This document shows, piece after piece, positions 53,921 through 64,000 of a stretch of 64,000 nt of DNA (its first letter is position 1; the number at the start of each line of letters is the position of its first letter). Below the pieces are notes generated by a model, which saw only the letters and a program-made list of their open reading frames with translations, was not told the origin of the DNA and did no database searches. The stretch spans positions 1-64,000 of the forward strand of contig JAKOZI010000134.1 of the NCBI GenBank assembly GCA_029780075.1, written 5' to 3'. Made by a program: the position numbers and the translations under genes. This stretch comes from Pseudomonadota bacterium (GTDB lineage: Bacteria; Pseudomonadota; Gammaproteobacteria; Burkholderiales; Rhodocyclaceae).

Positions 53921-56374
53921 GTGAGCATGACTGAACCGACCGCCGACTCGCTGCGCCTCGATCTGCCGATCAGTGGCATGAGTTGCGCCGCCTGCGCGAC
54001 ACGCATCGAAAAGGTGCTCAACCGATTGCCTGGCGTAGCCGCCAGTGTCAATCTCGCCAGCGAGCGGGCGCTGATCGACATCAATTCGCCGGCGACGAGC
54101 GCGCAACAGATCGTCGCCGCCATCGAGAAGGCCGGCTTCAGCGTGCCGCCACGCACGCTGGAGCTGGCCATCCAGGGCATGAGTTGCACGGCCTGTTCGA
54201 CGCGCCTCGAAAAACTGCTCAACCGCCTGCCGGGGGTTGAGGCGGTGGTGAACCTGGCGACCGAACGGGCGATGCTGCGCTATATTCCCGGCATCGTCTC
54301 CCCGACACAGGTGATCGCCGCGGTCGAGGCGGCGGGCTTTACGGGTCTGCTCGCCAATGATCGTTCGCGGGAGGAGGAACAGGCGCGCAAACGCGCGGTG
54401 CATCGGGCCGAATTGCGGCGATTCTGGATTGCCACGGTATTGACGCTGCCACTGGCTGCGCAAATGCTGACCATGTTCGATGCCGGCGCAACGCAGCACC
54501 AGGATATCCTGCCACGCTGGCTGCAACTCGCCCTGGCAACACCCGTGCAGTTCTGGATCGGCTGGCGCTTTTACGACGGTGCCTGGAAGTCCCTGCGCGG
54601 TGGCGCCGCGAACATGGACGTGCTGGTCGCGCTTGGGACGACGATGGCATATGGGTTCAGCCTGGTGGTCACCGTGTCTGGAGCGGCCGGCCTGCACGTC
54701 TATTTCGAGGCTTCAGCCGCAGTGATCACGCTCGTCCTGCTCGGCAAGTTGCTGGAGGCCAGTGCCAAGGCAAGGACCACTGCGGCGATCGAGGTCTTGC
54801 TACGGCTGCAACCCAGGACAGCACGTGTTGAACGCGATGGCCAGTTGATCGAACTCGACGCTGCCCTGCTGATCCCGGGAGACATTTTCATTGTCCGCCC
54901 TGGCGAAGCACTGCCAGTCGACGGCGAGGTGATCGACGGCTCCTCGACGGTCAATGAAGCGATGCTCACCGGTGAAAGCCTGCCGGTGGTCAAACACCGC
55001 GGTGAGCGCGTTTTTGCGGCTACCAACAACGGTGAGGGCACACTGCGTTGCCGCGCAACCAGCGTCGGCGAGCACACCCTGCTGGCGAGCATCATCCGTA
55101 TGGTCGCCGAAGCACAGGGATCGAAAGCGCCCGTGCAGCGACTCGCCGACCGGATCTCGGCGGTCTTTGTGCCGATCGTCTGCGTCATTGCCCTATGTAC
55201 CTTGATTGGCTGGTGGGCTCTGGGCGGCGTCTTCAGCACGGCGCTGGTCAACGCCGTCGCGGTGCTGGTGATTGCCTGCCCCTGCGCGCTGGGTCTGGCC
55301 ACCCCAACGGCGATCATGGTCGCCAGCGGACAGGGCGCCGCTGCCGGTATCCTGATCAAGAACGCCGAGGCTCTCGAACGCGCCGGGAAGATCGCCGTTC
55401 TGGCGATCGACAAGACGGGCACCCTGACTTGCGGCGAGCCGGTGCTGACCGATCTGCTGCCATTGGCCTCCATGTCAACCGAAGAGGCGCTGGCATTGGC
55501 CGCTGGCCTTGAGCAGGCTTCCGAGCACCCGCTGGCACGCGCCATCCTGCGGCATGCGCGGGCAGCAGGCGTGGTACTGCCGCTGCTCGAAGCGTTTCGG
55601 GCGATTCCCGGGCGCGGTGTGCAAGGTCGAATCGACGGACGCTGGCTGCGCCTTGCGGCTCCAGACACCCTTACCAGCCTGAACCTGCCGGAGGCGGCGA
55701 TTGCCGCATTGCAGCGCGCCGGCAAGACAGTCGTGCTGCTGAGTGAATGCCACCCCATCACCGGTACCAGTGGCGACGATGCCGAACTCGACGCTGGCCT
55801 GGCGCTGGCGTTGCTGGCCATCGCCGACCCCCTGCGCGACACTTCGCATGCCGCCGTGGCGCGGCTGACAGCCCTGGGCATCCGGGTGGTCATGCTGACC
55901 GGCGACCATCCGGGCACTGCCGCAGTGATCGCCGACGCGGCCGAAATCCGGGACTTTCGCGCTGGCGTGCTGCCCGGCAACAAGGCGGCGATGGTCAGCG
56001 CACTCAAGAGCGGTGGCGCGGTGGTGGCCATGGTCGGCGACGGTATCAACGACGCCCCGGCGCTGGCTGCTGCCGACGTCAGCTTCGCCATCGGCGCCGG
56101 ATCCGATGCGGCGATCGAAGCCGCCGACGTGACGCTGGTCCGTAGCGACCTCAACGGCATCGCCGATGCGATCCTGCTTTCGCGTGCGACGCTAAGAAAA
56201 ATCAGGCAGAATCTGTTCTGCGCTTTCATTTACAATGTGCTCGGCATACCGCTGGCGGCGCTGGGCATGCTGAGTCCGGTGATCGCCGGCGCGGCGATGG
56301 CGATGAGTTCGGTTTCAGTCGTCTCCAACTCACTGCTGCTGAAACGCTGGCGTGTGGGCGGCAAGCGGAGGTAG
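53921..56374 (+). CDS. copA: Copper-translocating P1B-type ATPase with two N-terminal HMA domains
   Basis: [21 protein letters not shown] and [24 protein letters not shown] in [33 protein letters not shown]. Confidence 0.95.
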   Translation: MSMTEPTADSLRLDLPISGMSCAACATRIEKVLNRLPGVAASVNLASERALIDINSPATSAQQIVAAIEKAGFSVPPRTLELAIQGMSCTACSTRLEKLLNRLPGVEAVVNLATERAMLRYIPGIVSPTQVIAAVEAAGFTGLLANDRSREEEQARKRAVHRAELRRFWIATVLTLPLAAQMLTMFDAGATQHQDILPRWLQLALATPVQFWIGWRFYDGAWKSLRGGAANMDVLVALGTTMAYGFSLVVTVSGAAGLHVYFEASAAVITLVLLGKLLEASAKARTTAAIEVLLRLQPRTARVERDGQLIELDAALLIPGDIFIVRPGEALPVDGEVIDGSSTVNEAMLTGESLPVVKHRGERVFAATNNGEGTLRCRATSVGEHTLLASIIRMVAEAQGSKAPVQRLADRISAVFVPIVCVIALCTLIGWWALGGVFSTALVNAVAVLVIACPCALGLATPTAIMVASGQGAAAGILIKNAEALERAGKIAVLAIDKTGTLTCGEPVLTDLLPLASMSTEEALALAAGLEQASEHPLARAILRHARAAGVVLPLLEAFRAIPGRGVQGRIDGRWLRLAAPDTLTSLNLPEAAIAALQRAGKTVVLLSECHPITGTSGDDAELDAGLALALLAIADPLRDTSHAAVARLTALGIRVVMLTGDHPGTAAVIADAAEIRDFRAGVLPGNKAAMVSALKSGGAVVAMVGDGINDAPALAAADVSFAIGAGSDAAIEAADVTLVRSDLNGIADAILLSRATLRKIRQNLFCAFIYNVLGIPLAALGMLSPVIAGAAMAMSSVSVVSNSLLLKRWRVGGKRR

Positions 56375-56451
56375 GCAGGGATGGAGCGTCTCCGAGCGAG
56401 GCAGCCTCTCGGTCTACCGGGAACATCACCAACAGAGGTTTGAAACCACCG

Positions 56452-56658
56452 ATGGAGAAGATCGTGTTTGCTGTTGGCGGCATGAGTTGCCAGCGTTGTG
56501 TACAGAGTGTCAACGCCGCCCTCAGGACGCTGCCCGGTGTTCAACAGGTTGATGTTGACCTGGGTGCGGGGCAAGCCAGCGTCACCTGCGACCCCGGCCG
56601 GGTGAGCGTCGCCGAGTTGCGCAGGGCGGTCGAAGAAGCGGGATTCGACGCCGACTGA
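56452..56658 (+). CDS. Heavy-metal-associated domain protein (CopZ-like chaperone)
   Basis: MEKIVFAVGGMSCQRCVQSVNAALRTLPGVQQVDVDL. Confidence 0.9.
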   Translation: MEKIVFAVGGMSCQRCVQSVNAALRTLPGVQQVDVDLGAGQASVTCDPGRVSVAELRRAVEEAGFDAD

Positions 56659-56720
56659 AGCGCTGTCGTCAACTCTTCGGAGCAACCCCTACAGAACGCC
56701 CCATTAGCTGGCCCCTATCA

Positions 56721-57833
56721 ATGCATAGAAAAAAAACCAGACCCTTCGAGCTTCCTGCTGCCGAAACCGATTCGACCGAGCCTGTGCGCCTGACGCAGTT
56801 CTCGCATGGTGGAGGTTGCGGATGCAAGATCGCCCCCGGCGTTCTCGAACAAATGCTTGCCAGGACGGCGCCGGGGCTGGCGCCGAAGCAGTTGCTGGTA
56901 GGCATAGAGACCAGCGATGACGCGGCGGTATACCAAATCAACTCGGAACAGGCGCTGGTGGCAACCACCGATTTCTTCATGCCGATCGTCGATGATCCTT
57001 TCGACTTCGGATGCATCGCCGCCACCAATGCGCTGTCCGACGTCTACGCCATGGGCGGCGTGCCGCTGCTGGCATTGGCAGTGGTCGGCATGCCGGTCAA
57101 CAAGCTGCCACTGCAAACCATCAAGCGGATCCTCGAAGGCGGCGAGTCCATCTGCGCCAAAGCGCGCATTCCGATTGCCGGCGGGCATACCATCGATTCC
57201 GTCGAACCGATCTATGGCCTTGTCGCCATCGGTCTGGTTCATCCCGACAACGTCAAGCGCAACGCTGGCGCCCGCCCCGGCGACAAGTTGATTCTCGGCA
57301 AGGGACTGGGGGTGGGGTTCTTCAGCGCGGCACTGAAGAAGGGCATTCTGTCGGCCCCCTGCTACACTTCGATGATCGCCTCAACGACGCAACTCAACAC
57401 ACCGGGACGGGCATTGGCTTGCCTTGCCGGTGTGCACGCGATGACCGACGTCACGGGCTTTGGCCTGCTCGGTCACTTGGTGGAAATCTGCAAGGCCTCG
57501 CATGTGTCGGCCGAGATTGATTTCGCGGCCTTGCCGGTTTTGCCGAACGCGCTCGATTATGCCGCCAAGGACTGCATCACCGGCGCTTCCGAACGAAACT
57601 GGGCGAGTTACGGCGAGCACGTGACACTCCCGAAGAAACAGTTCGCTGACCTCGAACGCGCGCTGCTGACCGACCCGCAGACCAGCGGTGGGCTGCTGGT
57701 CGCGTGTGCACCCGAAGTGGTTACCGAGGTTCTGGCAATCTTCCTGCAGGAGGGCTTCGATCGCGCCGCAGTGATCGGCGGGATTTCCGAAGGTAAACCA
57801 CAGGTCTCCGTGGTCAAGGGCAAGGCGCAGTGA
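56721..57833 (+). CDS. selD: Selenide, water dikinase (Cys form)
   Basis: VRLTQFSHGGGCGCKIAPGVLEQML; TTDFFMPIVDDPFDFGCIAATNALSDVYAMGG. Confidence 0.95.
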   Translation: MHRKKTRPFELPAAETDSTEPVRLTQFSHGGGCGCKIAPGVLEQMLARTAPGLAPKQLLVGIETSDDAAVYQINSEQALVATTDFFMPIVDDPFDFGCIAATNALSDVYAMGGVPLLALAVVGMPVNKLPLQTIKRILEGGESICAKARIPIAGGHTIDSVEPIYGLVAIGLVHPDNVKRNAGARPGDKLILGKGLGVGFFSAALKKGILSAPCYTSMIASTTQLNTPGRALACLAGVHAMTDVTGFGLLGHLVEICKASHVSAEIDFAALPVLPNALDYAAKDCITGASERNWASYGEHVTLPKKQFADLERALLTDPQTSGGLLVACAPEVVTEVLAIFLQEGFDRAAVIGGISEGKPQVSVVKGKAQ

Positions 57834-57921
57834 CCTCCTGCCAAAGCCCTGATCGCCAGCAAGCGTCACCCGACCGATAAGCGACGGCTTGCGCGCGGCA
57901 TGATCTGCGCTACCAGAAAAC

Positions 57922-59181
57922 TCAATCCAGCAGGTGCGACACCAGGCCGTCAGCAAGCTTCGGTTCAAACCACGTGGACTTCGGTGGCATCACCTGACCC
58001 GCGTCAGCCACGGCCATCAGATCGGCCATTTGCGTCGGATACATGGCAAAAGCCAGGGCCATTTCACCGCTGTCCACCCGCCGCTCTAGTTCCGCAAGCC
58101 CGCGCATGCCACCGACAAAATCGATGCGCGTGTCCCGGCGCAGATCGGTAATGCCCAGCACCGGGCCGAGAAGCTGCTCGGATAGTACCGAGACATCGAG
58201 CCGGCGTACCGGGTCCGAAGCTGGCACCAGACCGGGCTGAATCTGCAGCCGATACCAGCGTCCGCGGAGATACATGCCGCACTCGCCGGAACGTTGCGGC
58301 CGCACCTGTGCATCGCTTGCGGTGACGGTATAGCGCTCGCCAACCGCCGCCAGAAACGCGTCTTCGGACAGGCCGTTCAGATCCCGCAACACGCGGTTAT
58401 AGTCCATGATCAGCATCTGCGACGCCGGAAAGATTACCGAAAGGAAATATTCGGCGCCGGCCATCGCGTGGCTGCCGCCACGTCGGGCGGCAGCCACGCG
58501 CGAGGCGGCAGCCGAACGGTGATGACCGTCGGCAATGTACAGCGTGCGCATGGCGCCAAACATCTCACTGATCGCTGCGATGCGTTGCGCGTCATCGATC
58601 ACCCACAGCGTATGCCTGATGCCGTCATCGGCCAGCACGTCGGCGACCGGCATGGCGTCGGTGACCGACGCGATCAGATGCTCTGCCTGCGGGCTGTCCG
58701 GATGGGCGAGCAACACCGGGCCGGTCTGTGCATTCAGCGCCTCGATCTGGCGCACCCGATCGTCTTCCTTGTCTGGCCGGGTGAATTCGTGCTTGCGAAT
58801 GCGATTGCTGTCGTAGGCGGCAATCGAGGCCACCGCCACCAACCCGGTCTGGACGTGCTCACCCATGCACAGCCGGTAAACGTAATAGCAGGGGCTGGAG
58901 TCACGGCGAAGCACACCGCCAACGATCAGGCGCTGAAAATTCTCGGCCGACCTGGCATACACCTCGGGGGCATGGTGATCGATTTCGGGAGGCAGGTCGA
59001 TCTCGGCCTTCGAGACATGCAGGAATGACAAGGGCTTGCCGATCGCCAGATGCCGTGCCTCGGCGCTAGAAAGGACATCATAGGGCGGTGCCGCCACTGC
59101 GGCGGCATCAGCGCCACGTGGTCGGAGACCGGCAAAAGGGCGAATCAACGAATCATCAAGTGACAAGGAACTCTCCTGCAA
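57922..59181 (-). CDS. DUF1015 family protein
   Basis: IRPFAGLRPRGADAAAVAAPPYDVLSSAEARHLA; IADGHHRSAAASRVA. Confidence 0.92.
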   Translation of the reverse strand: MQESSLSLDDSLIRPFAGLRPRGADAAAVAAPPYDVLSSAEARHLAIGKPLSFLHVSKAEIDLPPEIDHHAPEVYARSAENFQRLIVGGVLRRDSSPCYYVYRLCMGEHVQTGLVAVASIAAYDSNRIRKHEFTRPDKEDDRVRQIEALNAQTGPVLLAHPDSPQAEHLIASVTDAMPVADVLADDGIRHTLWVIDDAQRIAAISEMFGAMRTLYIADGHHRSAAASRVAAARRGGSHAMAGAEYFLSVIFPASQMLIMDYNRVLRDLNGLSEDAFLAAVGERYTVTASDAQVRPQRSGECGMYLRGRWYRLQIQPGLVPASDPVRRLDVSVLSEQLLGPVLGITDLRRDTRIDFVGGMRGLAELERRVDSGEMALAFAMYPTQMADLMAVADAGQVMPPKSTWFEPKLADGLVSHLLD

Positions 59182-59234
59182 GGGCTGGTTTCCCGGAGCA
59201 CAGGCCGTTTGCGGTGCCGCGACCTGAGCGGATG

Positions 59235-60677
59235 TCAGATGCTGCGGTACAGCGCCTCATAGCGCACGGCCGAATCGGCCCATGAGAAATCCTGCAGCAT
59301 GCCACGCCTTTGTATCTTGCGCCACAGCGCGTGCTCGTGGAACTGTGCACACGCCTCGGTGATGCGAGCGGCCAGTGCTCGACTTCTGGCATCGTTGAAC
59401 ACGAAGCCGTTCGCGGTGCCCAGCTTGATGTTCTCCGCAGTCGCATCAATCACCGTATCGGCGAGACCACCAACCCGCCGTACCATCGGCAGGGTCCCGT
59501 AGCGCAGGGCATAGAGTTGCGTCAGGCCGCAGGGCTCGAAACGCGAGGGAACGAGCAGAATGTCGGATCCGGCCAGGATACGATGTGACAAGGCCTCATC
59601 GTAACCCAGATGCACGGAAACGGTGTCGGGATATGTCGCTGCGGCCGCCCGGAAACCCGCTTCGATCTCCGCCTCGCCACTGCCGATGACGACCAGTTGT
59701 GCGCCTTCCGCGCGCAGCGCGGGCAGCGCCCCCAGGACCAGATCCATGCCCTTTTGCGCGGTCAGACGGCTGATCACCGCAAACAATGGCGCCTGCGACC
59801 GCTGCGCAAAACCGAGAGTTGACTGCAGCTTGTGCTTGCAGACTTCCTTGCCATGCAGATGGTCGGCACTGTAGGAGGCTGGGAGCGCGGTGTCGGTAAC
59901 GGGATCCCAGACTGAATAATCGACCCCGTTGAGGATCCCGGAAAGATGGCTGCCGCGATCACGGAGCAGCCCTTCCAGCCCCCAGCCGAACTCCGGCGTG
60001 CAGATTTCGCGTGCGTAGCTGGGGCTGACGGTGTTCACTCGTTTCGCATGCACGAGGGCGGATTTCATGAACGACAACTGCCCGTGAAATTCGAGGGCGC
60101 TTTGCGCTGCGCCGGAAATCAGCAACCCAAGGTCGGTGTGGTGATCGAGCGGGAAGAGACCACGGAAAGCGAGATTGTGGATGGTAAAAACGGTGGCCGT
60201 GTTCAGCGCCGGATTCTGCGCGATATACGTCGGCGCCAGGCCGGCGTGCCAGTCGTGCGCGTGCACCACCTCCGGCTGCCAGTGTCGGTCGAGTTCACCG
60301 GTCGCCAGGTGCGCGGCGACCCAGCCCAACAGCGCAAAGCGCCGATGATTGTCGCTCCAGTCGCGGCCGTCGGGACCCAGATAGGGATTGCCGTCGCGCC
60401 GGTAAAGAAAGGGCGCATCAATGACGTAGGCCAGCAAGCCGCTTTCCGGCAGGCGGCCCAGCCGCAGCGTGACGATGGCGGCGCCGAAGGCCGGACCAAA
60501 GCGGATCAGCCGCCGCAGGTCGACCAGTCCATTGAGGACGGCCGGCAGCCCGGGCAACAAGATACGCGTGTCCAGGCCACGTGCGGCCAAGGCGGCGGGC
60601 AGAGCCGCCACGACATCGGCCAGGCCGCCGGTCTTGAGCAGCGGATAGATCTCCGCGGCGACGTGCAGGATGCGCAA
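59235..60677 (-). CDS. glgA: Glycogen synthase
   Basis: MRILHVAAEIYPLLKTGGLADVVAALPAAL; HAHDWHAGLAPTYI; PSRFEPCGLTQLYALRYGTLPMVRRVGGLADTV. Confidence 0.97.
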   Translation of the reverse strand: MRILHVAAEIYPLLKTGGLADVVAALPAALAARGLDTRILLPGLPAVLNGLVDLRRLIRFGPAFGAAIVTLRLGRLPESGLLAYVIDAPFLYRRDGNPYLGPDGRDWSDNHRRFALLGWVAAHLATGELDRHWQPEVVHAHDWHAGLAPTYIAQNPALNTATVFTIHNLAFRGLFPLDHHTDLGLLISGAAQSALEFHGQLSFMKSALVHAKRVNTVSPSYAREICTPEFGWGLEGLLRDRGSHLSGILNGVDYSVWDPVTDTALPASYSADHLHGKEVCKHKLQSTLGFAQRSQAPLFAVISRLTAQKGMDLVLGALPALRAEGAQLVVIGSGEAEIEAGFRAAAATYPDTVSVHLGYDEALSHRILAGSDILLVPSRFEPCGLTQLYALRYGTLPMVRRVGGLADTVIDATAENIKLGTANGFVFNDARSRALAARITEACAQFHEHALWRKIQRRGMLQDFSWADSAVRYEALYRSI

Positions 60678-60699
60678 GGCGATGTTGCCTCGTGATCCG

Positions 60700-62013
60700 T
60701 CAGGTCAGTCGATCGAGCATCTTCCGCGTGATCAGCGTCACACCGTTTTCGGTATGACGGAAGCGACGCGCATCTTCCACAGGATCTTCGCCGACGACCA
60801 TCCCCGGTGGAATGTCGCAATCACTGTCTACGACGCAACGGGTGAGGCGAGCGCGGTGACCAACCGTGGTATCCGGGAGCAGCACCGACAAATTGACCCG
60901 CGCGTACGAATGCACGCGGCAACTGGAGAAGAGCAGCGAGCGGTTGACTTCCCCGGAGACGATGCAACCACTCGACACCGTGGACTCGATCGCATTGCCG
61001 CGCCGGTCAAGATGGTTGTGGACGAACTTGGCGGGCGGAAGTTGCTGTTGATAGGTCCATACCGGCCAGTTGCGATCGTAGAGGTTCAGGGCCGGCACCG
61101 TGGCCGTCAGGTCGATGTTCGCATCCCAGTAGGCATCGATCGTCCCGACGTCACGCCAGTAATGCTCCCTGCGCTGTTCATCCGGAGCGACGATGCAACT
61201 TCGCGAGAAAGGATGCGCCACCGCACAACGGTTGGCCACCGCGCGCGGAATGATGTCCTTGCCAAAATCGTGATCGGATGTCGGGTCCACGATGTCACGG
61301 GCCAGTTCCGCGTACAGGTATTTGGCATTGAACACGTACACCCCCATGCTGCACAAGGCCATATCGGGCCTGCCCGGCATCGCCGGAGGGTCGGCGGGTT
61401 TTTCGACAAAATCGGTGATCATGCCGCTCTCATCAACCGCCATGACCCCGAAACCACTAGCCTCATGACGCGGCACCTCGATGCACGCCACCGTGCATTC
61501 GGCACCGCTCTCGACATGGTCGACCAGCATGACCGCATAATTCATCTTGTAGACGTGGTCGCCGGCGAGAATAACGACGAAATCTGGTGCCGGCGAATAG
61601 GTCTCGAGGATATCGATATTCTGGTAAACCGCGTCCGCCGTACCGCGATACCAGGATTCCTCGTCGATACGCTGTTGTGCAGGAAGCAGGTCGACAAACT
61701 CGTTGACTTCGCCATGCAGGAAATTCCATCCGCGTTGCAGATGACGCAAGAGGCTATGCGACTTGTACTGCGTGACCACACCGACGCGCCGAATCTGCGC
61801 GTTGACGCAGTTCGACAAGGCGAAATCGATAATCCGGAATTTGCCGCCAAAATGCACCGCAGGCTTCGCGCGGCGATCCGTGAGTTCGTGCAGACGGCTG
61901 CCGCGTCCGCCTGCAAGAACCAGGGCAATCGCCTTGCGTGGCAATTGGAATGTCTTTCTGTCAACCATCTTTGTATCCTTCTGAGCTTGTTTCATCGCAT
62001 CAGGTGGCGCCAC
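60700..62013 (-). CDS. glgC: Glucose-1-phosphate adenylyltransferase
   Basis: [59 protein letters not shown]. Confidence 0.97.
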   Translation of the reverse strand: MAPPDAMKQAQKDTKMVDRKTFQLPRKAIALVLAGGRGSRLHELTDRRAKPAVHFGGKFRIIDFALSNCVNAQIRRVGVVTQYKSHSLLRHLQRGWNFLHGEVNEFVDLLPAQQRIDEESWYRGTADAVYQNIDILETYSPAPDFVVILAGDHVYKMNYAVMLVDHVESGAECTVACIEVPRHEASGFGVMAVDESGMITDFVEKPADPPAMPGRPDMALCSMGVYVFNAKYLYAELARDIVDPTSDHDFGKDIIPRAVANRCAVAHPFSRSCIVAPDEQRREHYWRDVGTIDAYWDANIDLTATVPALNLYDRNWPVWTYQQQLPPAKFVHNHLDRRGNAIESTVSSGCIVSGEVNRSLLFSSCRVHSYARVNLSVLLPDTTVGHRARLTRCVVDSDCDIPPGMVVGEDPVEDARRFRHTENGVTLITRKMLDRLT

Positions 62014-62032
62014 CCGGTGTCACCCATTCTCG

Positions 62033-64000
<1,968 letters not shown>

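Noticed and set aside
53921-54340. Repeated GMSC-x-AC-LNRLPGV segments as a DNA repeat element
   Set aside because: They are tandem HMA protein domains of CopA, a normal architecture, not a nucleotide repeat.
54700-56229. 509-aa minus-strand ORF
   Set aside because: Antisense to copA; Ser/Ala/Arg-rich shadow ORF.

Overview
The window is gene-dense, high-GC and chromosomal. Gene content looks betaproteobacterial, probably Rhodocyclales and possibly 'Candidatus Accumulibacter'-like (inference from storage-polymer, glycogen and cys gene content; not tested). I see no rRNA, tRNA, CRISPR, transposon or prophage. Housekeeping genes are mutS (3' end), eno-ftsB, kdsA-pyrG, trxA-rho-rpmE, rpsO-pnp, dksA, rsgA and orn. 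There is an assimilatory sulfate block (cysB/TSUP/cysI/DUF934/cysH/cysD/cysN) and a glycogen block (pgi-pgm-glgC-glgA). The points most worth a second look are: (1) a 21.9-29.8 kb neutral-lipid/PHA storage neighbourhood with a WS/DGAT wax ester synthase, a 661-aa two-domain alcohol-forming fatty acyl-CoA reductase, ACBP, a patatin lipase, a TetR regulator, a phasin and a PHA-system protein; (2) an unannotated, heavily decayed CobD/CbiB-family pseudogene at about 44.67-45.35 kb, recovered by stitching frames; (3) an FNR-centred regulon with three TTGAT-N4-(A/G)TCAA boxes placed at class-II distance from -10-like hexamers, driving usp, hemN and a translationally coupled hemerythrin-DUF2249-membrane protein-SirB2 unit; (4) a coupled Bcp-SlyD-FeoB-like operon whose FeoB-like G domain has lost canonical switch motifs. 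All calls come from reading the sequence and the supplied ORFs; no searches were run.
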